From contig JAJZOT010000010.1 in the NCBI GenBank assembly GCA_021847855.1, positions 1 through 14,212 on the forward strand: a DNA stretch of 14,212 nt. The letters are read 5' to 3'. Both the position numbers and the translations under genes were made by a program. The notes below the pieces were generated by a model. It ran no database searches. It was not told where the DNA came from and worked only from the letters and a program-made list of their open reading frames with translations. The first letter of the stretch is position 1; every line of letters begins with the position of its first letter. Below are positions 1 through 5,856 of this stretch, piece after piece. The DNA comes from Thermoplasmata archaeon (GTDB lineage Archaea; Thermoplasmatota; Thermoplasmata; Thermoplasmatales; Thermoplasmataceae).

Positions 1-988
1 GCGCAGGTATCCCAACTCCGAGGTTTATGAGAAGAGGCGGTCCGATCTTCCTGAGCATGTTATTTATCTCAATAAGAGTCCGCCTTGCGATGAGAAGATG
101 CGCATCTGATTTTGCGGGTGGATTGAACTTTTCGTTTATTGTCTCCGGAGATGATAATTCCTTCGAAAAAGATGCCATTGGATCATATGCGAATGAACTC
201 GCCTGCCAGTGGTGTTCTAGAGGGGATTTTATGATGTAGTCAACAAGTGGATAGGGAACTTCCACCCTTCTAGGATTATATGATTCGGTAGAATCATTCC
301 TCAGAACCTGTGCAAAGACTTTTCCTGGATTCGGACGCGCCCTTGTTGCCTGCGCTATGCTTAGAACAGTGCCTCTGATAGGCTCATCCTCCATTGTAAG
401 GTTTCCCTTTTTATCCGAAGATGTTGCCCGGATCATTGCAAATTCTGGTTTTGGGGCACGGTATATAAGATAATCTTCGCCGGAAAGATCGATTTTTGCA
501 ATTTTGCACAATTTTTCCCTCCTGCCACTCTCGTTCAATGCGCCGCCATCGTAATCTGGATCCAGAAAAGTGTCCAGACCAATTCTTGTCAGAACACCGG
601 GTCTCCCAGAAGCAACCTCACGGAACCAGTAAGCAGAGACGCCGATTGGCCATCCGTATACAGGGAATGCGTCATTGAGAGTCAATTTCTGGAGATATGG
701 TGAAAATCCCATGAAAGGAACCAGCATCCCCCTGATAAAGGTGAAATCATTCAGGTCTAACATTCTCTTAAAAACAATATCAAGTGCTCTTCCAGGAGCC
801 GCTGGAAGTGCGTCGGTCTCAACCAGTATTTTATTGGGATGGCCAGTTTTTATATAATTATCAAACAGATCAAGAATCAAGTCTTCCGGTGTGGTTGCAA
901 GGTTAAATCCGGATATTGCTACAGTCGACCTGTCACGTATACATGAAAAAAATTCCACATTTCCATCTTTAACAAATTCTGGACGCAT
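1..988 (-). CDS. Acyl-CoA:acetate/3-ketoacid CoA-transferase, family I (3' end beyond window)
   Basis: The reverse strand from the ATG at 988 stays open for 329 codons to the window edge, so the C-terminus is missing. The protein would move CoA between an acyl-CoA and a free carboxylic acid in the cytoplasm. Family I marks seen: an N-terminal hydrophobic strand and glycine (VAISGFN, about residues 23-29), TGHPNKI near 49, SGRPGVLTRIGLDTFLDP near 129-146, then GGALNE, and LIYRAPKPEFAMIRAT followed by KKGNLTMEDE. The end of the visible part, INLGVGIPA, begins the second (beta-like) domain. The single-chain layout resembles YdiF and propionate CoA-transferase. The catalytic glutamate should lie in the unseen second domain, so activity and substrate cannot be judged. 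A TATA-like box lies about 45 bp upstream. The only nearby alternative ATG (999-1001) is out of frame. Confidence 0.9.
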   Translation of the reverse strand, partial: MRPEFVKDGNVEFFSCIRDRSTVAISGFNLATTPEDLILDLFDNYIKTGHPNKILVETDALPAAPGRALDIVFKRMLDLNDFTFIRGMLVPFMGFSPYLQKLTLNDAFPVYGWPIGVSAYWFREVASGRPGVLTRIGLDTFLDPDYDGGALNESGRREKLCKIAKIDLSGEDYLIYRAPKPEFAMIRATSSDKKGNLTMEDEPIRGTVLSIAQATRARPNPGKVFAQVLRNDSTESYNPRRVEVPYPLVDYIIKSPLEHHWQASSFAYDPMASFSKELSSPETINEKFNPPAKSDAHLLIARRTLIEINNMLRKIGPPLLINLGVGIPA

Positions 989-1030
989 AATAGACAATCA
1001 TAATGTTTGGTAATAATAAAACTGTAATGC

Positions 1031-1040
1031 CTTATATACT
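1031..1040 (-). promoter_or_regulatory. TATA-like box for the CoA-transferase gene
   Basis: On the minus strand this reads AGTATATAAG, a good archaeal TATA core. It would place transcription start near 1008-1012, about 20-25 bases before the ATG at 988. That makes the CoA-transferase separately transcribed from the small AbrB-type gene 103 bp upstream. Found by eye from sequence and spacing only. Confidence 0.5.
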
Positions 1041-1042
1041 AA

Positions 1043-1053
1043 TAAAAATAGTT
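1043..1053 (-). terminator. Possible T-run terminator after the AbrB-type gene
   Basis: About 40 bp past the stop of the small AbrB-type gene the minus strand reads ACTATTTTTAT. Archaeal RNA polymerase often stops at short U-runs without a hairpin. The run is only five T long and lies just before the next TATA box, so it is a weak candidate. Confidence 0.2.
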
Positions 1054-1091
1054 TCCTGCGACCATTGATTCTACCCATATTATACAAGAAT

Positions 1092-1253
1092 TCACTTTAG
1101 CTTATCTATCTTTATACCATTGTCTTCATAAAATGCAATAATTTCTCCATCGCCAATCTTGAGCCTTTGAACAATTTTCTTTGGAAGCGTTATTCGGACT
1201 GATGTCCCTCTCATAGACACGTGAGCTACATCTATAAGCTGTTTCCTTTCCAT
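1092..1253 (-). CDS. AbrB/SpoVT-type small DNA-binding protein, 53 aa
   Basis: This short gene reads from ATG at 1253 to TGA at 1092-1094. The protein begins MERKQLIDVAHVSMRGTSV and continues RITLPKKIVQRLKIGDG, then IIAFYEDNGIKIDKLK. The segment 'RGTSVRITLPKKIVQRLKIGDGE' type, with a proline-lysine pair in the middle, is the swapped-hairpin AbrB/SpoVT fold, which works as a dimer on DNA. Very small AbrB-like proteins of this sort are common in archaea as presumed transcription regulators and are also found as antitoxins. No toxin gene lies beside it here, so regulation is the better guess. A TATA box about 30 bp upstream gives a near-leaderless message, and tandem repeats just behind that box could be its own operator. 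Confidence 0.85.
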   Translation of the reverse strand: MERKQLIDVAHVSMRGTSVRITLPKKIVQRLKIGDGEIIAFYEDNGIKIDKLK

Positions 1254-1277
1254 ATACCGGGATTATGGTAATATATT

Positions 1278-1285
1278 ATTTATAT
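1278..1285 (-). promoter_or_regulatory. TATA box for the AbrB-type gene
   Basis: The minus strand reads ATATAAAT here. Its centre is about 28 bp before the ATG at 1253, so transcription would begin within a few bases of the start codon, as is usual for near-leaderless archaeal genes. The surrounding DNA (1271-1287) is wholly A/T. Confidence 0.5.
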
Positions 1286-1303
1286 TGCACTTAATGCACT
1301 TAT
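1286..1303. repeat. Two tandem 9-bp direct repeats upstream of the AbrB-type TATA box
   Basis: The plus strand reads TGCACTTAA at 1286-1294 and TGCACTTAT at 1295-1303, eight of nine bases alike. They abut the TATA box on its upstream side, where TFB contacts the BRE. Repeats in that place are typical of archaeal operators or activator sites. Binding by the adjacent AbrB-type protein is an inference only. Confidence 0.5.
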
Positions 1304-1432
1304 TGATATTAGTGTAATTAATTCACCATATCTAACCTGAACATGGCATGCTCGTAAAATCACTAATTACTGGTATTAATAGAAGATAGTACATAATTGA
1401 TTGAACGTGTCATTAATCATGGAAACAGGTAA

Positions 1433-1591
1433 TCAACCTTTCAGACAGCCTGGACATACACAATCATTCGCAACTTTAGATATGAATTCTCTCCTTCCTT
1501 TTTCGATGGGAATGAACGTGCACCAGCATAATCCTGGTGAACCGCATTCAAATAAGGTATTGCATATGTCGCAATTAATTATCCTTGACAT
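1433..1591 (-). CDS. Cysteine-rich CWC-type small protein, 52 aa
   Basis: Reading from ATG at 1591 to TGA at 1433-1435 gives a 52-residue protein with eight cysteines. The order is C7-x2-C10, C16, then C22-W-C24 (GLCWCTF), and near the end C44-V-C46-P-G-C49. This CxxC ... CWC ... CxCxxC pattern matches the cysteine-rich CWC family (PF14375 as I recall it), whose members are short and presumed to bind zinc or another metal; their function is unknown. The family is known to me mainly from bacteria, so an archaeal copy may be transferred. No ribosome-binding site is clear; TTG 15 bases upstream of the ATG (first base at 1606) is an alternative start. It stands alone, divergent from the L10e gene. 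The plus-strand ORF opposite it has no recognisable features. Confidence 0.8.
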   Translation of the reverse strand: MSRIINCDICNTLFECGSPGLCWCTFIPIEKGRREFISKVANDCVCPGCLKG

Positions 1592-1731
1592 ATTTGTTGA
1601 ATCCAATATAAGATAAATCTGTTTCTATGCATTCTAATAATCCAAATCTGATAGGACATCCCACTGAATATAGGATAAACGAAATTTGGGTTTCTGCTTT
1701 GGTGAATCTGGTATAATATGAGATCATTCTA

Positions 1732-1740
1732 TTTTTATAT
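1732..1740 (+). promoter_or_regulatory. TATA-like box for the L10e gene
   Basis: TTTTTATAT lies about 32 bp before the ATG at 1768. Transcription start is expected near 1762, giving a leader of only a few bases. The 176-bp gap between the CWC gene and L10e holds no other gene that I can see. Confidence 0.45.
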
Positions 1741-1767
1741 CCGAATGCTCTTTAGGATTGCGTTAAA

Positions 1768-2298
1768 ATGGTAACTAAACCTGCAAGAATGTATAGCAAG
1801 ATTTCAGGTCCCGCTTACACAAGGAAAGAGTTCATGGGTGGCGTTCCATATCCAAAGATTACCACGTTTACCCAGGGCAACCAGAAGAAAGATTTTCCTG
1901 TTGAAATGAAACTTATTGCAAAGGAATCATGCCAGATCAGGCATTCAGCACTGGAAGCTGCAAGGGTATCGGTAAACAGGAAGCTTCTTGAAGCTCTTGG
2001 CGTTGAGAATTATTTCCTTAAAATCATTCCATATCCCCATCATGTGATCAGGGAGCACAAGATGGCAACCGGTGCTGGTGCAGACAGGATATCCAGTGGA
2101 ATGAGCATGGCGTTCGGCCGACCTGTTGGCACAGCGGCAAGAGTCAGAAAAGATGATACTATAATGATAGGCAGAGTCAACCTTGACGCAGCGCAGAGGT
2201 TGCGCGAAGCCATTCATAAGGCCTCGATAAAGCTTCCTACACCATGCAGAATTGAGATTGTTAAGGGAAAGGAACTTCTCAGCAAGATGGGAATATAG
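1768..2298 (+). CDS. rpl10e: 50S ribosomal protein L10e (uL16)
   Basis: A component of the large ribosomal subunit near the tRNA-binding and GTPase regions. At 176 residues it has the usual archaeal length. It begins MVTKPARMYSKISGPAYTRK and has the L10e marks KITTFTQGN, IRHSALEAARVSVNRKL, and the IIPYPHHVIREHKMATGAGAD segment, which is the well-conserved loop. GRPVGTAARV and the C-terminal RIEIVKGKELLSKMGI also fit. The ATG start is fixed by the conserved N-terminus and by the TATA box 30 bp upstream. The gene stands alone on this strand and ends 2 bp from the stop of the convergent agmatinase gene. Confidence 0.97.
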   Translation: MVTKPARMYSKISGPAYTRKEFMGGVPYPKITTFTQGNQKKDFPVEMKLIAKESCQIRHSALEAARVSVNRKLLEALGVENYFLKIIPYPHHVIREHKMATGAGADRISSGMSMAFGRPVGTAARVRKDDTIMIGRVNLDAAQRLREAIHKASIKLPTPCRIEIVKGKELLSKMGI

Positions 2299-2322
2299 AA
2301 TTATTTCTTCTCTTTACTTCCA
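2299..2322 (+). terminator. Pyrimidine-rich tract after L10e, possible terminator
   Basis: Directly after the L10e stop the plus strand reads AATTATTTCTTCTCTTTAC, a T/C-rich tract suited to intrinsic archaeal termination. It overlaps the 3' end of the agmatinase gene on the other strand, because there is no free spacer. The call rests on composition alone. Confidence 0.3.
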
Positions 2323-3131
2323 ATAAAATTCTGTATTATTTTCGCTGCTAGCATGGCAGTATTTCCGTTGTCGTAAAGGGGTGTCATTTCCACAATATCG
2401 AAACCTGAGATCCTTTTTGATAGTTTTTCAATCAGGATTCGCAGATCTAAATCACGCAGCCCGTAAGGCTCAGGTGTACCCACGCCAGGGGCATAAGAAG
2501 GATCTATCCCGTCCATGTCTATCGAGAAATAAATGTCACCCTTCATTTTTTTTATGATATCGTCCGCCACTGACGCCATGCCCTTTTCTGATACCTCTCT
2601 GGCTGACACGAACCTTACTTGCCCAAAAGCAGGATCGTCGAATTCCTCCTTGGATGTGGATCTTGTTCCAATCGATGTTATTCTGTCATTACCCAGTATT
2701 TCAAGGCACCTGTGAGTTACGCATGCATGGTTAAACTTGCTCCCGAAGTATGTATCGCGAAAATCAGAATGTGCGTCGATTATAACCATGCTGCTATCCT
2801 TGAAATTCCTGACAGCACCTGTTGTTATCGAATGCTCCCCGCCAAGCATTATCGGGATTTTCTTGTCTTTTCTTATCTGGGAGACAACCTGCTCGACGAG
2901 ATCAACAACTGTTTCAGCATCCTCTTCCTCGATCAGATCGCCAAGATCATGTATCCGTGAATCCGGAAATTCTATTCCATACCATGGATCAAAAGATTCG
3001 AGATTCCTGTACGCATATCTTATAGCTTCAGGTGCCAGTCTGGATCCGCGTCTGTATGATGATGTATTATCAAATGGTACACCAAATACGACATAAGATG
3101 CGTCTTCGTATCTGGAAATTGCGTCGGGCAA
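2301..3131 (-). CDS. speB: Agmatinase-type ureohydrolase
   Basis: A binuclear-manganese hydrolase expected to split agmatine into putrescine and urea. The 276-residue protein keeps the ureohydrolase metal ligands: LGGEHS (H100), IIDAHSDFRD (D119, H121, D123) and SIDMDGIDP (D205, D207). It also has GVGTPEP near 217 and the conserved glutamate E248 in FDIVEMTP. FNHACVTHR near 133 suits agmatinase better than arginase. The N-terminal YVVFGVPFD strand is standard. The start chosen is a TTG at 3129-3131; no upstream ATG or GTG is in frame after the aIF5A stop, so this or another non-ATG codon must serve. It lies 23 bp downstream of aIF5A on the same strand and is probably co-transcribed. Putrescine feeds spermidine, which supplies the butylamine of hypusine in aIF5A. 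Substrate is inferred from family and context. Confidence 0.9.
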   Translation of the reverse strand: MPDAISRYEDASYVVFGVPFDNTSSYRRGSRLAPEAIRYAYRNLESFDPWYGIEFPDSRIHDLGDLIEEEDAETVVDLVEQVVSQIRKDKKIPIMLGGEHSITTGAVRNFKDSSMVIIDAHSDFRDTYFGSKFNHACVTHRCLEILGNDRITSIGTRSTSKEEFDDPAFGQVRFVSAREVSEKGMASVADDIIKKMKGDIYFSIDMDGIDPSYAPGVGTPEPYGLRDLDLRILIEKLSKRISGFDIVEMTPLYDNGNTAMLAAKIIQNFIGSKEKK

Positions 3132-3137
3132 ACCCTT

Positions 3138-3166
3138 GTTCTGGAAAAAACTGCTCAGTTCTGGAA
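3138..3166. repeat. 9-bp direct repeat at the aIF5A/agmatinase junction
   Basis: GTTCTGGAA occurs at 3138-3146 and again at 3158-3166, 20 bp apart. The right copy encodes the last residues of aIF5A and the left copy lies in the spacer before the agmatinase TTG start. It could be a small local duplication or chance. Confidence 0.4.
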
Positions 3167-3544
3167 TACTATCTTCCTCTTTCCCATGGTATCCCAGTAT
3201 GGTACCTCAGTGCCGGGTTTTACCCTATCTGCTATTGAATCGTCCATCTGAATTACAAAAGTCTCAAATGTTTCGCTGTCCATCAGCTGAGCTTCCTTGT
3301 TGGCAACAGAGAGAACCTGGGCTGTCTTCTTTTCTATTATTGGCACCTTAATCTTATGTTTAACTGGAAAAACAACGCTTCTTTTCTGGTTGTCAAATGC
3401 CCCGATCGCAACGATACGGGCCTTGGCTTCACCATGCTTGCCCGGCTTAGACATAGTAAGTTCCATGATCTTGCATGGCTCATCATCGATTAACATGTAT
3501 CTGCCGACCTTTAGTTCCCTGACTTCTGCTTCTTGCCAGCCCAT
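3155..3544 (-). CDS. eif5A: Translation factor aIF5A (hypusine-containing)
   Basis: aIF5A binds ribosomes and eases peptide-bond formation at difficult sequences. The 129-residue length and two-part build are typical: an SH3-like N-domain and an OB-fold C-domain from about residue 70. The loop [14 protein letters not shown] holds the lysine that deoxyhypusine synthase modifies, here K36 (second K of KPGKHG). Other family marks are [17 protein letters not shown] near the N-terminus and [11 protein letters not shown] near the C-terminus. The ATG at 3542-3544 gives the usual N-terminus. A/T-rich promoter-like sequence lies just upstream, separating it from the amidohydrolase 122 bp away. The agmatinase gene follows after 23 bp, so polyamine synthesis and the factor that needs it seem to share a transcript. 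Confidence 0.97.
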   Translation of the reverse strand: MGWQEAEVRELKVGRYMLIDDEPCKIMELTMSKPGKHGEAKARIVAIGAFDNQKRSVVFPVKHKIKVPIIEKKTAQVLSVANKEAQLMDSETFETFVIQMDDSIADRVKPGTEVPYWDTMGKRKIVFQN

Positions 3545-3562
3545 TAATTATCAATTTCACTG

Positions 3563-3585
3563 ATAGTTTAAGCTCTAATTAATTT
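3563..3585 (-). promoter_or_regulatory. Probable promoter region of the aIF5A-agmatinase unit
   Basis: On the minus strand this stretch holds AAATTAATTAG and then TTAAACTAT. Either could be the TATA element, with transcription starting near or at the ATG at 3544. Neither is a strong match. The rest of the 122-bp gap (3545-3666) shows nothing else recognisable. Confidence 0.35.
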
Positions 3586-3666
3586 TTGCCGGATTGTAAT
3601 TTGCTCTAATGGCTGGATAAGAATGAGTTTCTCTGTTTTGCTGATGCATTCTGAATAACTTACCCT

Positions 3667-4929
3667 TCAGATCATTTCTTCGATGCCAAAGACCTTGATC
3701 CTCTTAAGCATGGAATGACCCTGTTTTACAATCTTGCCGTTTATAATCACTGTATCCACATTTGAGGGATTCGCAGAATAGACTATCTTGCTAACTGCAT
3801 TTTCTATCGAGACGGGGAGCAGATTGGGAGCTTTCAGATCTATAAGTATAAGATCAGCGAGGAATCCGCTTGAAATAGATCCAAGGTCTTTCATTCCCAG
3901 CGATCTTGCGGCATTTACTGTCGCCATGTCCAGAATATTCTGCGATGGCATCAATGTCGGATCCCACCTGCTGTTCTTTATTATCAAAGAAGAAAACTTC
4001 ATCTCCTCAAACATGTTGAGCGAATTATTGCTTCCATTGCTGTCCGTTCCGAGTGAAACTGTTATTCCATTTGACTGCATTTCAGGTATCGGAGGAATGC
4101 CGCCGGTACCAAGTTTGCAATTGCTGATTGCGTTCCATGAAACATTGGTTCCGCTTTTTGAAAGGAGTCTTACCTCATGCATTGTAACAAAGGATGAATG
4201 AGCGGCGATCAGTTTTTCGCTGAGGAAACCAATTTTATGCAGGTGTTCAACAGGCCTTTCCCCATCATGCTTTGAGGCGAATTCATAAACTTCTTTCCTT
4301 GTTTCGCTGAGGTGGGTGTGGATAGTGCATCCCATTTTATCTGCAAGGTCCCTGCATGAATTATATGTTTCATCTGATGCCACATATATGCCCTGAACAC
4401 CAACTGACGGATATATATAATCGGATTTCTCAACGGATGAAATGAATTTCTCTGCATTCTTTACTGGAGATCCTTTTTGGGTCGTATATTCATCATCCAG
4501 TGTTACCCACGACAGGAACCCCCGGATCCCTGAATCCCTTACAGCTTTTGCAATAACGTCCTCTGAATAATATAAATCGTGGAAGGATGTGATGCCGGAA
4601 TCAATCATTTCGGCTATACCGACCAATGATGAATTGTAAATGCCTTTCTCAGTGCGCTCAGAATCCAGCTTGAATGTTTTTTCAAGGAATTTATCAAGTG
4701 TGATATCATCAAGCATAGCCTTCAAATGCGCCATTGCAACATGGGCGTGAGTATTTATAAAACCAGGCATGGCGACCTTGCCATCTGCATCAATTATGGT
4801 ATCAGCAGAATCATTCACCACGCCGACTTTACTGATCCTGTTGCCCTCAATCAGTATGTCTCCCCTGACAATATTCCGTTTTTCGTCCTGTGTAATGATG
4901 ATTGCATTCTTGATAAGGATAGAGCCCAT
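3667..4929 (-). CDS. Amidohydrolase of the MTA/SAH (5'-deoxyadenosine) deaminase type
   Basis: A cytosolic metal-dependent TIM-barrel hydrolase of the TRZ/ATZ group; relatives deaminate methylthioadenosine, S-adenosylhomocysteine or 5'-deoxyadenosine. The 420 residues show an N-terminal composite domain, then FINTHAHVAM (H61, H63), IHTHLSETRKEV (H206 with catalytic E209), LIAAHSSF (H244) and SLGTDSNGSNNSLNMFEEM (D296): the full metal and catalytic set. NPSNVDTVIINGKIV is the usual C-terminal strand. Two substrate positions differ from what I recall of characterised deaminases: the HSPY motif is GVQGIYVAS (Q179 for H), and HNPVSN is WNAISN. So the exact substrate is open. The ATG lies 6 bp past the stop of the polytopic membrane gene, so it may be the last gene of the MoxR operon. 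MTA is a by-product of spermidine synthesis, which fits the neighbouring polyamine genes. Confidence 0.85.
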   Translation of the reverse strand: MGSILIKNAIIITQDEKRNIVRGDILIEGNRISKVGVVNDSADTIIDADGKVAMPGFINTHAHVAMAHLKAMLDDITLDKFLEKTFKLDSERTEKGIYNSSLVGIAEMIDSGITSFHDLYYSEDVIAKAVRDSGIRGFLSWVTLDDEYTTQKGSPVKNAEKFISSVEKSDYIYPSVGVQGIYVASDETYNSCRDLADKMGCTIHTHLSETRKEVYEFASKHDGERPVEHLHKIGFLSEKLIAAHSSFVTMHEVRLLSKSGTNVSWNAISNCKLGTGGIPPIPEMQSNGITVSLGTDSNGSNNSLNMFEEMKFSSLIIKNSRWDPTLMPSQNILDMATVNAARSLGMKDLGSISSGFLADLILIDLKAPNLLPVSIENAVSKIVYSANPSNVDTVIINGKIVKQGHSMLKRIKVFGIEEMI

Positions 4930-4935
4930 TAGGAG

Positions 4936-5856
4936 TTATTTGATTGGTGTATTAATTTTTTCAGACCCAGACACATGTCGGGATGTATAACCGACAAGAA
5001 AGAGAAGAACAGCGACCGCAAGAAAGATGAAGGTTATCTGGAAATTATAACTCGAAAGATATTCAGATAACAAAAATACAGGTAGGCCAATGGCAAAACC
5101 TGCCAGGACTGGAACTGCTACTGATTCAATCCCACGATACCCTTTACCAGATCTGGTATACATTGAAAGCAGGATTCCAAGTGCAGATATCACAAATGTA
5201 AGGGTGATTTCAATTGATTCTGGTACATTGAACGTTGCAAGTGGGAGATAAAACTGGTAACCAAGCACAACAAGATTGTAGAGTGCGTTGGCCTCAAGTG
5301 AGATTGTAGTAAAATATGAAACAACGTAAAGAGATGGATTGTTGATATGATAAGTCGTCAGTAAGATGCTGGCTATTTCAGAACGGAGTGAAACCAGTAT
5401 GGTAGAGGTGGAAAACATTACAGTCACGACTGCCAGCTGTTCCATGAATATCAGCAGGGAGCCGGTATACTCGGCCACTGTAATAGAAAGCCTCGACTGT
5501 ATGACGGCTTCCATAAGAAGTATAACACCAATGGCAAATGTCAGTGATGTAAGTGTTGTGAAAGTCAGAGGCAATACGACATACGAAAGTATTGGAATGG
5601 TGTAATTAAAATAGAGCTTGAAGAATGTTCCAAGCAGGAATAATAAGAAGAGAATGACGCTTACAGGATAGACATACTCCCTTATACTGCCTGGGGCAAG
5701 ATGCTTGACCAGGAAAATACCTATTAAAAGAACTATCCAGAAGATGGAAAGGTATGCTATTATAATGCTGCCCAGATATACAAGAAGGAAAAGTGATGGT
5801 GCAATTATCAGTATGTTTAATATAAATGACCTGTAACTTATTGCCGATTTTATCAC
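4936..5856 (-). CDS. Polytopic membrane protein of the MoxR/DUF58 operon
   Basis: I recognise no named family. The 306 residues are almost wholly hydrophobic, with about eight or nine predicted membrane spans (for example near 11-33, 35-52, 62-82, 90-118, 245-268 and 273-293). A short basic loop KHLAPGSIREY follows the first pair and TRSGKGYRG lies near 230-240. The C-terminal tail is short and polar. Its ATG overlaps the DUF58 stop by 4 bases (ATGA), so translation is probably coupled. By position it resembles the polytopic membrane proteins that accompany MoxR and DUF58 in other archaea (haloarchaeal DUF7519-type, from memory), but I cannot show homology. A role as membrane partner of the MoxR-DUF58 machine is an inference. 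Confidence 0.85.
   Translation of the reverse strand: MIKSAISYRSFILNILIIAPSLFLLVYLGSIIIAYLSIFWIVLLIGIFLVKHLAPGSIREYVYPVSVILFLLFLLGTFFKLYFNYTIPILSYVVLPLTFTTLTSLTFAIGVILLMEAVIQSRLSITVAEYTGSLLIFMEQLAVVTVMFSTSTILVSLRSEIASILLTTYHINNPSLYVVSYFTTISLEANALYNLVVLGYQFYLPLATFNVPESIEITLTFVISALGILLSMYTRSGKGYRGIESVAVPVLAGFAIGLPVFLLSEYLSSYNFQITFIFLAVAVLLFLVGYTSRHVSGSEKINTPIK

Noticed and set aside
27..857. Several 60-70 residue plus-strand ORFs at the left edge
   Set aside because: The minus strand is open through the whole stretch and translates to a good CoA-transferase, so these are shadows.
1401..1616. 71-residue plus-strand ORF in the gap before L10e
   Set aside because: It lies opposite the CWC gene; the minus strand has an ordered eight-cysteine pattern while this frame shows no domain, and its start is non-ATG.
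2533..3351. Cluster of overlapping plus-strand ORFs of 60-119 residues
   Set aside because: They are complements of the agmatinase and aIF5A genes, which carry catalytic and hypusine motifs; the plus frames have none.
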